From Candidatus Iainarchaeum sp. (GTDB lineage Archaea; Micrarchaeota; Micrarchaeia; Anstonellales; Bilamarchaeaceae), in the NCBI GenBank assembly GCA_028711485.1, contig JAQTSF010000042.1, forward strand, positions 1 to 6,666: DNA of 6,666 nt, in the 5' to 3' direction. Numbering within the stretch: position 1 is the first letter of the stretch; each line of letters starts with the position of its first letter. The notes beneath the pieces were generated by a model. The model saw only the letters and a list, made by a program, of their open reading frames with translations. It was not told where the DNA came from and searched no databases. Made by a program: the position numbers and the translations under genes. This document shows positions 1-6,341 of the stretch, one piece after another.

Positions 1-236
1 GTTGCCCATACGTTTGCTCTTGCTCTTGTTTCTGCACCTAGTACCTGACCAGCTGCATAAATAATTGCTGCAAGAACTACTAAGATAAGCATTGTTGCTG
101 CCATAACAGTTTTTACAATGGATACTATGCCACAAATAGCAGATTCTATTGTTGCTGCTGCTGAGTAAGACATAGAAATTAGTGTTAATACTAGAAATAT
201 ACTAAGAAAATACTTTCCTAATTTTTGAATGTTCAT
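1..236 (-). CDS. VirB2/TrbC-like small two-helix membrane protein, 3' part cut by window edge
   Basis: Partial gene: 78 codons are visible from the ATG at 236 and the reading frame is still open at base 1. The protein begins MNIQKLGKYFLSIFLVLT, a basic then hydrophobic signal-peptide-like stretch ending near SMSYSAAA at residues 21-28. A Cys follows (SAICGIV, about 32-38), then a hydrophobic helix (about 45-62) and the conserved loop LGAETRARANVWA at 66-78. By comparison with the complete paralogue at 284-649, a second membrane helix should follow outside the window. Signal peptide, helix, short basic loop, helix is the layout of VirB2/TrbC pilins and of the archaeal CedA1/TedC DNA-transfer pilins. 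That assignment is an inference from architecture. The start is supported by an AAGGTGA ribosome site at 244-250, 7 bases upstream. It lies 47 bases downstream of its paralogue in the same direction, so the two probably form an operon. Confidence 0.7.
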   Translation of the reverse strand, partial: MNIQKLGKYFLSIFLVLTLISMSYSAAATIESAICGIVSIVKTVMAATMLILVVLAAIIYAAGQVLGAETRARANVWA

Positions 237-243
237 TTGTTAT

Positions 244-250
244 TCACCTT
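244..250 (-). promoter_or_regulatory. Shine-Dalgarno site of the partial pilin-like gene
   Basis: Read on the minus strand, AAGGTGA stands 7 bases before the ATG at 236 and matches the archaeal 16S tail complement GGAGGTGA. It fixes the start of the partial gene. The paralogue just upstream has no such site, so the two copies may be translated by different routes: leadered or internal initiation here, leaderless for the other. Confidence 0.6.
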
Positions 251-259
251 TGAAAAAGA

Positions 260-280
260 TATATAAAGAAAGATTTAAAA
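260..280 (-). promoter_or_regulatory. Possible TATA elements between the two pilin-like genes
   Basis: The 47-base spacer between the paralogues carries two TATA-like stretches on the minus strand: TTTTAAATC (280-272) and TTTATATA (267-260). The first would place transcription start near 251, just upstream of the ribosome site. The second would place it near the ATG itself. A separate promoter would let this copy be expressed independently of the copy upstream. AT-rich spacers produce such matches by chance, so this is tentative. Confidence 0.35.
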
Positions 281-283
281 GAG

Positions 284-649
284 CTAATATAGTGCCTCTT
301 CACATGCAGAAGTGATATCTTCACCAATTAATTCTGTTAAAAACACCGGAATCACTAAGTAAATTAAACCTCCTATAATTGCACCAACAAACATTGAGGT
401 TGCCCATACGTTTGCTCTTGCTCTTGTTTCTGCACCTAATATCTGTCCTCCTGCATAAACTATTGCTGAAAGAACAACAAGTATTAGAAACACAGCTCCC
501 ATTGATGCCTTTACAAGTTCAACCATTTTGCATATAGCACTATGGATTGCCTGAGTTGCAGCATCATCTTCGTCCTCTCCAAATGCCATGGACATATTAA
601 CCAAAAAAACAAATAATACAATATAACTTAGGAATAGTAATGCTTTCAT
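284..649 (-). CDS. VirB2/TrbC/CedA1-like pilin candidate, complete
   Basis: Small membrane protein of 121 residues. Residues 1-22 are a signal peptide (basic start, then hydrophobic, ending near NMSMAFG). An acidic stretch EDEDD follows at 25-29. Cys40 sits in SAIC, helix 1 covers about 47-67, a glycine-rich and basic loop (AGGQILGAETRARANVW) covers 66-82, and helix 2 covers about 84-105. A short tail contains Cys116. Two hydrophobic helices joined by a short arginine-rich cytoplasmic loop, after a cleaved signal, is the fold pattern of VirB2/TrbC conjugative pilins and of CedA1/TedC, the archaeal DNA-import pilins. Cys40 and Cys116 would both lie outside the membrane and could form a disulfide (inference). 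The neighbour at 1-236 is a paralogue with a nearly identical core. Other simple two-helix membrane proteins cannot be excluded without a structure or profile search. No ATPase or VirB6-type partner is visible in this window. Confidence 0.75.
   Translation of the reverse strand: MKALLFLSYIVLFVFLVNMSMAFGEDEDDAATQAIHSAICKMVELVKASMGAVFLILVVLSAIVYAGGQILGAETRARANVWATSMFVGAIIGGLIYLVIPVFLTELIGEDITSACEEALY
399..438 (-). repeat. 40-base exact repeat shared with positions 1-40 (paralogue core)
   Basis: Bases 399-438 are identical to bases 1-40, and similarity continues with scattered differences to about base 94 of the partial gene. The identical stretch encodes LGAETRARANVWA, the loop between the two helices. 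Identity over 40 bases including third codon positions, while the signal peptides differ completely, points to recent duplication or gene conversion acting on the core of the two genes. Confidence 0.9.
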
Positions 650-657
650 AAGATAGA

Positions 658-680
658 TTTATATATTAAGGATTTAAAAT
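658..680. promoter_or_regulatory. Overlapping divergent promoters for the pilin-like gene and the NFACT-R gene
   Basis: Only 64 bases separate the two divergent start codons. On the minus strand, TTTTAAAT at 680-673 is centred about 27 bases before the ATG at 649. No ribosome site is visible there, which fits a leaderless transcript. On the plus strand, TTTATATATT at 658-667 would start transcription near 688, giving a short leader of about 26 bases with an AGGT ribosome site at 701-704, 9 bases before the ATG at 714. The two TATA boxes are about 13 bases apart and cross over each other, so TBP/TFB binding for one gene may exclude the other. This is inferred from spacing only. Confidence 0.5.
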
Positions 681-713
681 AGTTTTGAAATTTGAAAAAT
701 AGGTAGATTTGCC

Positions 714-1472
714 ATGAAAATAACAATAGATACCAGAAAAAGCCTGCATGAGAATGCTGCAGAATACTATGAAAAGGCAAAAAAAATAAGAAAAAAAATT
801 CAGGGATTAGAGAAAGCAATAGAGGAAACTAAAAAGGAAATTAAAAAAGCTGAAAAAGAAGAGGAGGAAAAAAAAGAAAAGGAAAAAAGAAAATCAAGGG
901 AAAAAAAATGGTATGAAAAATTCCATTGGTTTTACACTTCAAATAATAAGTTATGTATAGGGGGAAGGGATGCCTCACAGAATGATTTGATATTCAAAAA
1001 ATATATGGAAGACAGTGATTTGTTTTTCCATGCAGATATCATAGGAGGTTCTGTTGTTATTCTAAAGGATGGAATAAACGCAGATGAACAGGAAAAAAGA
1101 GAATGTGCCCAGTTTGCAGCAAGTTTTTCAAAAGCCTGGGGTTCGAGATATTCTACAATTGATGTTTATTCACTTAAAAAAGAACAGCTCTCAAAACATT
1201 CCCAAGGAGAATATGTCGGAAAGGGGGGAATAGCAATGGAAGGGGAAAGGGAGTGGTTCAAAAATACTCCTTTAATTTTAAGAGTTGGAGTTGGAGAAGA
1301 AGAAATTGAGATAGTTCCGGAATGCTCTAAAAGAATTCTAAAAAAGAATAAAAAATTAACTCCTGGAAAAGAAGGGAAAGAAAAAATTGCTAAATTTTTA
1401 TCTAAATTGTTTGGAGTGCATACTGATGAATTAATTGCAATACTTCCTTCTGGTGGATGTTCAATTCGATAA
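714..1472 (+). CDS. Stand-alone NFACT-R (DUF814) protein, C-terminal half of RqcH/Rqc2
   Basis: The 252-residue protein aligns by eye with the second half of archaeal RqcH (Rqc2/NEMF/Tae2 family), which binds peptidyl-tRNA-obstructed large ribosomal subunits in ribosome quality control. Residues 1-62 form a highly charged coiled coil starting DTRKSLHENAAEYYEKAKK, a hallmark of the RqcH middle region. The NFACT-R domain follows: KWYEKFHWF (65-73), GGRDASQND (83-91), DLFFHADIIGGSVVILK (102-118), a helix AQFAASFSKAW (132-142), LSKHSQGEYVGKGGIAM (159-175), and the end LPSGG (244-248). Full-length archaeal RqcH is usually around 600-700 residues. The NFACT-N and helix-hairpin-helix parts are absent. 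An in-frame TGA lies at 693-695 and the opposite-strand gene occupies what is upstream, so this is not a nearby frameshift. The N-terminal half may be encoded elsewhere, or the protein may act alone, as CCDC25/Jlp2-type NFACT-R proteins do in eukaryotes. Confidence 0.88.
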   Translation: MKITIDTRKSLHENAAEYYEKAKKIRKKIQGLEKAIEETKKEIKKAEKEEEEKKEKEKRKSREKKWYEKFHWFYTSNNKLCIGGRDASQNDLIFKKYMEDSDLFFHADIIGGSVVILKDGINADEQEKRECAQFAASFSKAWGSRYSTIDVYSLKKEQLSKHSQGEYVGKGGIAMEGEREWFKNTPLILRVGVGEEEIEIVPECSKRILKKNKKLTPGKEGKEKIAKFLSKLFGVHTDELIAILPSGGCSIR

Positions 1473-1545
1473 TTTTCGAAACATTTAAGAATAAGCTAAT
1501 AAAATAAAAGAAACAATTATTGATTTGTAGGAATTAAAGCAATAG

Positions 1546-1557
1546 CTTAAAAAAATA
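1546..1557 (+). promoter_or_regulatory. Probable TATA box of purL, leaderless transcript
   Basis: CTTAAAAAAATA is centred about 25 bases before the purL ATG at 1576. That would put the transcript start at or next to the start codon. No ribosome site precedes the ATG, which is consistent with leaderless translation. The rest of the 103-base gap after the NFACT-R gene is AT-rich, with no other clear signal. A separate promoter suggests purL is not simply co-transcribed with the upstream gene. Confidence 0.5.
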
Positions 1558-1575
1558 AGTATTCTAAGTCAATAT

Positions 1576-4482
1576 ATGCCTTGCAGAATCGAAGTTAAAA
1601 CCAAAGATGGATTCAGGGATGTTGCTGGAGAAAAGGCAAAAACCCAAATTCATGAGGAACTTGGAATAAAATTGGAAGATGTAAAAATAATTAATACGTA
1701 TAATATTTATAATGAACTTGGAAATGAGGAACTTGAAAAATTAGGAGAACAAGTCTTCTCAGATAAAATAACTGAAGAATTTAATTACAAAAATTCTTTT
1801 TATACTGAATTCTGGAGAATAGAAACAGGTTATCTTCCTGGAGTAACGGATAACGTAGGAAAAACTGCAATTGATGCAGTTAGAGATGCACTAAATAAGG
1901 AAATTGAAATCTACCACTCAAAAGTATATGTATTCAAATCAAAAGGATTGGAAAGAGAAATAGTAGAAAATATTTCAAAATTATTTTACAATAAACTTGT
2001 GGAAAAAGCAATAATATACAAACCATTTGAAGAAAGGAAGATATATCTTCCAAAAGTAGTGATAAGACATGAACCTGAAGTGCAGGAGATAGATATAGTA
2101 AAAATGAGCAGTGTAGAACTTTCAAAACTTTCAGAAGAAAGGCTTCTTGCACTCAATGAAAAAGAAATGGATAAAATAAGGAAATATTTATCTGGAAAAC
2201 GAGTTTTAGACGGAAGAAAAAGAGTGGGTTTGAAAGATAAGATAACTGATGTAGAATTAGAATGCATAGCCCAGACATGGAGCGAGCATTGTAAACATAA
2301 AATATTCAATTCCTATATTCAGTATCAAGATAATGGGGATAGTCATGCAATAGATTCTGTTTTTAATACTTTTATAAAAGCAGCAACTCAGCAGATAAAA
2401 AAACCATATGTAGTGAGCGTATTCAAGGATAATGGCGGAATAATAAAATTAAATGATCAGCAGGATATTGCAGTAAAAGTTGAGACTCATAATGCACCGT
2501 CTGCATTAGATCCTTATGGTGGATCACTTACTGGGATATTAGGAGTTAACAGAGATGTAATTGGATGTGGATTAGGGGCAAAACCAGTAGGAAATATTGA
2601 TGTTCTTTGTTTTGGAGAATTGGACCAGAAGGATCTTCCTCCCGGAGTATTACATCCTAAAAAAATATTTTCCGGAGTTATAAAAGGGATAGAAGATGGG
2701 GGAAATTGTTCAGGAATACCTACAATAAATGGTTCTATAATTTTTGAAAAAGGATATGCCGCAAGACCTTTGGTATATGCAGGAACAGTAGGAGTAATGC
2801 CTTCTGAAATAGATGGAAGAAAAACAAATGAAAAGAAAGTAGAAAATGGTTATCTTGCAGTAATGGTTGGTGGAAGAATAGGAAAGGATGGAATACATGG
2901 AGCTACTTTTTCCTCTCAACAAATTGATGAAAACACTCCACAAAGTGTTGTCCAAATAGGAGATCCGTTCACCCAAAAGAAAGTTCTTGATTTTATTCTT
3001 GAAACAAGGGACAAGAGATTGTATGAAGCAATAACCGATAATGGGGCGGGGGGACTTTCCTCAAGTATAGGAGAAATGGCTGAATTTTCTGACGGATGTG
3101 AAATTTATTTAGATAAAGCTCCTTTGAAATACCCTGGATTGGATCCCTGGGAAATATTGATTTCAGAATCCCAGGAGAGAATGCTTATTGCAGTACCTAA
3201 AGAAAATTTGGAAGAATTGGAGGAAATTGCAAAAAAACATGATGTAGAAATAACGGTTGTTGGAACATTTACTGATTCTGGAAAATTCCATGTAATGTAT
3301 GGAAACAAAACAGTTGCATATTTAGATATGAAATTTTTACACGGCGGAGTTCCACAGATGAAATTAAGAGCAGTATGGAAAAGAAAAGTTTTTGATGAAC
3401 CTAAAATAACCCAGACTGATTTGAGTGAATTGATAAAAATGATCCTTGCTTCTCCAAATATAGCTTCAAAAGAACAGGTAGTAAGAAGATATGATCATGA
3501 GGTACAGGGAGGAAGCATCATAAAACCGATAAATAGAGGACCGAATAATAGCGGAGTAATAAAACCAATACTTGAATCAAACAATGGATTGGTTGTAGGA
3601 CACGGCATATGCCCAAGGTATGTGCAGGACAGTTATGATATGGCAGCGATGGCGATTGATGAAGCAGTTAGGAATGTTCTTGCTTCAGGTGCAAAATTTG
3701 GTTATCTTGCATGTTTGGATAATTTCTCCTGGCCTAATCCACTTCCATCAGAACAAAACCCTGATGCTGAATACAAACTTGCACAATTAGTAAGAGCATG
3801 TATTTCCCTTTATGATTATGCACTAAGTTATGGAATCCCCATAATTTCAGGAAAGGACAGTATGAAAAATGATTATTATTACAAAGGACAGAAATATTCT
3901 ATACCTCCTACTTTGCTTGTAACTGTGATAGGTAAGATAGATGATGTAGAAAATGCAATAAGTTCGGATTTCAAAAATCCAGGGGATTCTATTTATATTT
4001 TAGGAATTACACGGGCAGAAATGGGGGGAAGTGAATATTATAAATTATTTAAAGGAGTTGGAAACAGCAATCCAAAAGTAAGAGATAATGAAACTGTTCC
4101 TTTATACAAAAAATTCTCAAAAGCATGTGAAGAAGGGCTGATTAGTTCTGCACATGATGTATCTGATGGCGGGCTTGCTGTTTCACTTTCAGAATGTTCC
4201 ATAGGAGGAAATTTAGGAATAGATATAGATTTGGGATTGGTTCCAAGAGACACTGAAAATGAGGATGAAATATTATTCTCAGAAAGTGCAGGAAGATTTG
4301 TAGTTTCTGTTAATGATAGGAATATCTCAAAGTTTGAAAAAACATTGGAAGGTATAAAATTTGCAAAAATAGGAAGAGTGCGCGGGGATAAAAGATTAAT
4401 AATAAGAAGAAATGAAAGAATTCTAGTTAATGAGGATGTTGAAATTCTTGAAAGAATTTGGAAAGGAAAAATAAAAGCTTAG
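1576..4482 (+). CDS. purL: Phosphoribosylformylglycinamidine synthase (FGAM synthase), large-type PurL without glutaminase domain
   Basis: PurL converts FGAR, ATP and glutamine-derived ammonia to FGAM in step four of de novo purine synthesis in the cytoplasm. Residues 1-160 form a PurS-like N-terminal domain containing GYLPGVTDNVGKTA (85-98). The linker ends in TDVELECIAQTWSEHCKHK (224-242). The first synthase half has KVETHNAPSALDPYGG (301-316), GVNRDVIGCGLGAKP (323-337), GGRIGKDGIHGATFSS (432-447), ITDNGAGGLSSSIGEMAE (486-503) and SESQERML (530-537). The second half has HEVQGGSIIKP (641-651), DSYDMAAMAIDEAVRN (685-700), ISGKDSMKN (757-765), SAHDVSDGGLAVSLSEC (858-874) and FSESAGRFVV (901-910). 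At 968 residues it lies between small PurL (about 720-760, usual in archaea with separate PurS and PurQ) and the roughly 1,300-residue form with a fused glutaminase. It ends right after the synthase core, so a separate PurQ is expected elsewhere. Separate PurS should be unnecessary. Its architecture is more familiar from some bacteria, suggesting transfer. Confidence 0.95.
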   Translation: MPCRIEVKTKDGFRDVAGEKAKTQIHEELGIKLEDVKIINTYNIYNELGNEELEKLGEQVFSDKITEEFNYKNSFYTEFWRIETGYLPGVTDNVGKTAIDAVRDALNKEIEIYHSKVYVFKSKGLEREIVENISKLFYNKLVEKAIIYKPFEERKIYLPKVVIRHEPEVQEIDIVKMSSVELSKLSEERLLALNEKEMDKIRKYLSGKRVLDGRKRVGLKDKITDVELECIAQTWSEHCKHKIFNSYIQYQDNGDSHAIDSVFNTFIKAATQQIKKPYVVSVFKDNGGIIKLNDQQDIAVKVETHNAPSALDPYGGSLTGILGVNRDVIGCGLGAKPVGNIDVLCFGELDQKDLPPGVLHPKKIFSGVIKGIEDGGNCSGIPTINGSIIFEKGYAARPLVYAGTVGVMPSEIDGRKTNEKKVENGYLAVMVGGRIGKDGIHGATFSSQQIDENTPQSVVQIGDPFTQKKVLDFILETRDKRLYEAITDNGAGGLSSSIGEMAEFSDGCEIYLDKAPLKYPGLDPWEILISESQERMLIAVPKENLEELEEIAKKHDVEITVVGTFTDSGKFHVMYGNKTVAYLDMKFLHGGVPQMKLRAVWKRKVFDEPKITQTDLSELIKMILASPNIASKEQVVRRYDHEVQGGSIIKPINRGPNNSGVIKPILESNNGLVVGHGICPRYVQDSYDMAAMAIDEAVRNVLASGAKFGYLACLDNFSWPNPLPSEQNPDAEYKLAQLVRACISLYDYALSYGIPIISGKDSMKNDYYYKGQKYSIPPTLLVTVIGKIDDVENAISSDFKNPGDSIYILGITRAEMGGSEYYKLFKGVGNSNPKVRDNETVPLYKKFSKACEEGLISSAHDVSDGGLAVSLSECSIGGNLGIDIDLGLVPRDTENEDEILFSESAGRFVVSVNDRNISKFEKTLEGIKFAKIGRVRGDKRLIIRRNERILVNEDVEILERIWKGKIKA

Positions 4483-5363
4483 GATAAAAGAGCGCTCATT
4501 TCATAAACCCAGGACTCTTCTTTTATATGATTTAAAGGTATAGAATCAAAAAAAGCAAAATCAAAGGTGTCAAAGGATTCATTGAATCTTTTTGATGATT
4601 TTAATTTTTTTAAGTAGGTTGTATTGGAATAGAGCATGTGCGCACATTTGCGATAAATGCGGTTTTTGTTTTTTCGTATTTCACGTATGCTTTTATCCAT
4701 TTCTGATTCTGAAAGAGTTCCCATATTGGAAGAATAGTTATAATCTACTGTCATTCTTTTTTCTTGATCAACAATCATCCTGTATTCAAAAAGATAATTT
4801 TTGAGATAATTAGTTATAAATGGCTCGTTAAGTAAAATAAGCCAGCCCTCTTGTTTCAAGAGAGCATCTTTTTTTTCAATCCACTCTAACAATTCTTTTC
4901 TTTCGGGTTTTTTATCTAAAATTTTATCCAATAGATTGAATTTTTTAAGTGAATTATAATCAACATTCAAAAATGATAAAACCTCTTTCTTTATCTTTCT
5001 TAATTGTTTTCTCTTTGATTTTACCTCTTCAAGTTTTTTTCTTGCATCATCTTCTTTTAACTGCTTAAAATCCAAAACCCAAAGTATAGATAAAATTGAA
5101 GAAGAAAGATAATTGTCATGTTTTAATTCATTGAAAAAATCCGGAAAATGTTTTTTTATCAGTTTTAATTCCTCTAAATTTTCTCTAAGCAATCGTTTTA
5201 GTTTAATTTTTATTCTTGTTAAAGATATTTGTTTTTCAGTCATTTCCCTTCTTATGTCCCTATCAAAACATTGATTATATATAGTGTTCAATCTAACTAT
5301 TTCCTCTTTAAGAGATTTTATATCTAAAGAGTATTTCTCAAGTTTTTCTGCAAGTAGTTTCAT
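4479..5363 (-). CDS. Uncharacterised coiled-coil protein coupled to the endonuclease IV homologue
   Basis: I do not recognise this 294-residue protein. It is lysine- and glutamate-rich and predicted almost entirely helical. There is coiled-coil character at about 1-75 (LAEKLEKYSLDIKSLKEEI) and at about 100-130 (DDARKKLEEVKSKRKQLRKI). A more globular centre holds LLEWIEKKDALLKQEGWLIL (about 158-177). The C-terminal third is rich in Tyr, Ser and Asn and ends WVYEMSALLS. No signal peptide, membrane helix, Cys-pair zinc site or nucleotide-binding loop is visible. Its ATG overlaps the TGA of the upstream gene by 4 bases (ATGA, 5360-5363), and AAGAAGG at 5371-5377 is a plausible ribosome site, so the two are co-transcribed and probably translationally coupled. 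A structural or partner role to the nuclease-like protein is a guess from context. Its stop overlaps the convergent purL stop by 4 bases. Confidence 0.8.
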   Translation of the reverse strand: MKLLAEKLEKYSLDIKSLKEEIVRLNTIYNQCFDRDIRREMTEKQISLTRIKIKLKRLLRENLEELKLIKKHFPDFFNELKHDNYLSSSILSILWVLDFKQLKEDDARKKLEEVKSKRKQLRKIKKEVLSFLNVDYNSLKKFNLLDKILDKKPERKELLEWIEKKDALLKQEGWLILLNEPFITNYLKNYLFEYRMIVDQEKRMTVDYNYSSNMGTLSESEMDKSIREIRKNKNRIYRKCAHMLYSNTTYLKKLKSSKRFNESFDTFDFAFFDSIPLNHIKEESWVYEMSALLS

Positions 5364-6208
5364 TTTTTTGCCTTCTTGAATAAATTTTCATAATATTTTT
5401 TCATTTTCAATGCATCAATATCCAGATTTGGAGTTTCGCATATTATTGTTCCTGAATAACCATTTTCGTAAAGAATTTTCATAAGAGGCTCGAATGGCGG
5501 TTCGTGATTGCTTCCAAGAACAAGGTGATTGAGTTCACCTTTTTCGGAATAATTAATCTCGGAAAAATGACAATGCATATTTTTAGTGTATTCCGGAAGA
5601 AGTTTTTCAATTTTAGAGAATAATTTAAGATAATCTTCTTTTGATTTTAATAAAAAATCTCCTCGGGCATGGAGGTGTGAAAAATCAATAACTGGTTTTA
5701 CAAAATCAAGCTCCTGAGAAAGTTTCAATACTTCTTCAAGTCCTCCAAAAGAACTTTTTTTCCCTACAGTTTCAGCTCCAAAAACCAAAGAGGTAGAAAT
5801 TTCATCTGTTTTTTCTTTTATTTTTTTCAGATTAAGATAGGCATTTTTATATGCCTCTTCCTTCGAAAGACCTTGGTAAAATCCAGGGTGGAAAACAAAA
5901 ACTTTTCCCCCGGATTCGTAAATTGCTTTTGCAGATTGAAGTATGTTTCTTGAAGAAATTTCGAATTTTTTCTTATCTCTAGAACATAGATTTACAAAAT
6001 AAGGTGCATGGCAGGATATAGAGATATTTAATTTTTCTGAGGATTCTTTTATTTTATTGGCCATTTCCTTTCCAAGCCTTACCCCCATTCCAAATTGAAG
6101 TTCCATTGCTTCTAATCCAAGTTCATAACAACATTTTACTCCTTCTAGACTTGAACTTCCATTACAATTAATTGGAACTCCTGCGGGTCCGAATCTTATT
6201 TTACCCAT
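5360..6208 (-). CDS. Endonuclease IV (Nfo) family TIM-barrel protein, predicted AP endonuclease
   Basis: This 282-residue protein belongs to the endonuclease IV/xylose isomerase-like TIM-barrel superfamily. Endonuclease IV cuts DNA 5' of abasic sites in base excision repair using three metal ions. The opening IRFGPAGVP and GLEAMELQF (31-39, Glu36) match archaeal members. Candidate metal ligands by comparison with E. coli Nfo are His67 (CHAPYFVNL), His107 (FVFHPGFYQG), Glu146 (GAETVGK), Asp175 and His178 (VIDFSHLHARG), His212 in MHCHFSE, His228 (GELNHLVLG) and Glu258 (ICETPN). The Asp229 position of the E. coli enzyme seems to be Leu226, a change I believe is seen in other archaeal members. 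Length is as expected (E. coli 285). A different activity for this archaeal subfamily, such as sugar isomerase-like, cannot be ruled out, though the ligand set favours a nuclease. It heads a two-gene operon. Confidence 0.85.
   Translation of the reverse strand: MGKIRFGPAGVPINCNGSSSLEGVKCCYELGLEAMELQFGMGVRLGKEMANKIKESSEKLNISISCHAPYFVNLCSRDKKKFEISSRNILQSAKAIYESGGKVFVFHPGFYQGLSKEEAYKNAYLNLKKIKEKTDEISTSLVFGAETVGKKSSFGGLEEVLKLSQELDFVKPVIDFSHLHARGDFLLKSKEDYLKLFSKIEKLLPEYTKNMHCHFSEINYSEKGELNHLVLGSNHEPPFEPLMKILYENGYSGTIICETPNLDIDALKMKKYYENLFKKAKK
5371..5377 (-). promoter_or_regulatory. Ribosome site for the coiled-coil gene inside the upstream CDS
   Basis: On the minus strand AAGAAGG lies 7 bases before the ATG at 5363, within the last lysine codons of the endonuclease IV-like gene. 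Together with the ATGA stop/start overlap it supports this start and re-initiation by the same ribosomes. Lysine-rich ends often resemble such sites, so it may be partly incidental. Confidence 0.45.
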
Positions 6209-6227
6209 AAGTAGAATAATAAAAGAA

Positions 6228-6237
6228 AATATTTAAG
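6228..6237 (-). promoter_or_regulatory. TATA box of the endonuclease IV-like operon, leaderless
   Basis: CTTAAATATT on the minus strand is centred 24-25 bases before the ATG at 6208. Transcription would start at the start codon. No ribosome site is present before the ATG, which fits leaderless translation. The same AT-rich patch reads TATTTAAG on the plus strand and could also serve a plus-strand transcript into the hairpin region, but that second use is speculative. Confidence 0.55.
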
Positions 6238-6241
6238 TTTA

Positions 6242-6300
6242 TAGCAAACCACGAAAACAATGCAACTAGCGAACCTAGTTTTGCAGAGGGTGGTTTGCTA
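6242..6300. repeat. Two-tier stem-loop 1
   Basis: The outer stem is a perfect 11-pair inverted repeat, TAGCAAACCAC (6242-6252) with GTGGTTTGCTA (6290-6300). Inside it sits a second stem, TGCAACTAG (6261-6269) with CTAGTTTTGCA (6275-6285), which has 9 pairs, a two-T bulge and the loop CGAAC. Nested stems joined by an internal loop are typical of structured RNA. Its base lies 4 bases from the operon TATA box, so it is unlikely to be a terminator for the minus-strand genes. Confidence 0.85.
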
Positions 6301-6302
6301 AC

Positions 6303-6331
6303 AGCAAACTGCATTTGTTTTGCAGTTTGCT
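6303..6331. repeat. Stem-loop 2, related to stem-loop 1
   Basis: AGCAAACTGCA (6303-6313) pairs perfectly over 11 bases with TGCAGTTTGCT (6321-6331), leaving the 7-base loop TTTGTTT. The outer half, AGCAAAC with GTTTGCT, is the same as in the preceding stem-loop, and the two elements are separated by only two bases. They look like related copies whose inner halves have diverged while pairing was kept. Confidence 0.85.
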
Positions 6332-6341
6332 ATAATACTAA

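Noticed and set aside
284..649. Class III (archaellin/type IV) pilin
   Set aside because: There is a signal-peptidase-I-like N-terminus and two separated membrane helices, not a single N-terminal helix after a KG/RG-type class III cleavage site.
650..714. Frameshifted or mis-sequenced N-terminal half of RqcH upstream of 714
   Set aside because: The upstream DNA holds a promoter and an intact opposite-strand gene, with an in-frame TGA at 693-695 and no trace of NFACT-N sequence.
1464..1482. Small inverted repeat TTCGA/TCGAA at the end of the NFACT-R gene as a terminator
   Set aside because: Only five pairs, overlapping the stop codon and without a clear T-run afterwards. It is likely chance in AT-rich DNA.
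1934..4253. Minus-strand open frames inside purL (1934-2152, 1986-2309, 2710-2976, 3105-3308, 4038-4253)
   Set aside because: They lie wholly within the well-conserved PurL coding frame, overlap each other or have biased compositions, and resemble no family. They are antisense shadows.
4592..4804. Plus-strand 70-codon open frame opposite the coiled-coil gene
   Set aside because: It has no ribosome site or promoter and a Phe/Cys-rich composition expected from the antisense of a Lys/Glu-rich gene.
6242..6331. Integron attC sites
   Set aside because: The arms TAGCAAAC/GTTTGCTA do not fit the RYYYAAC/GTTRRRY core sites, and no integrase gene or cassette genes are visible here.
6242..6331. Intrinsic terminators for the neighbouring genes
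   Set aside because: The hairpins lie upstream of the minus-strand operon and are not followed by a T-run on either relevant strand.
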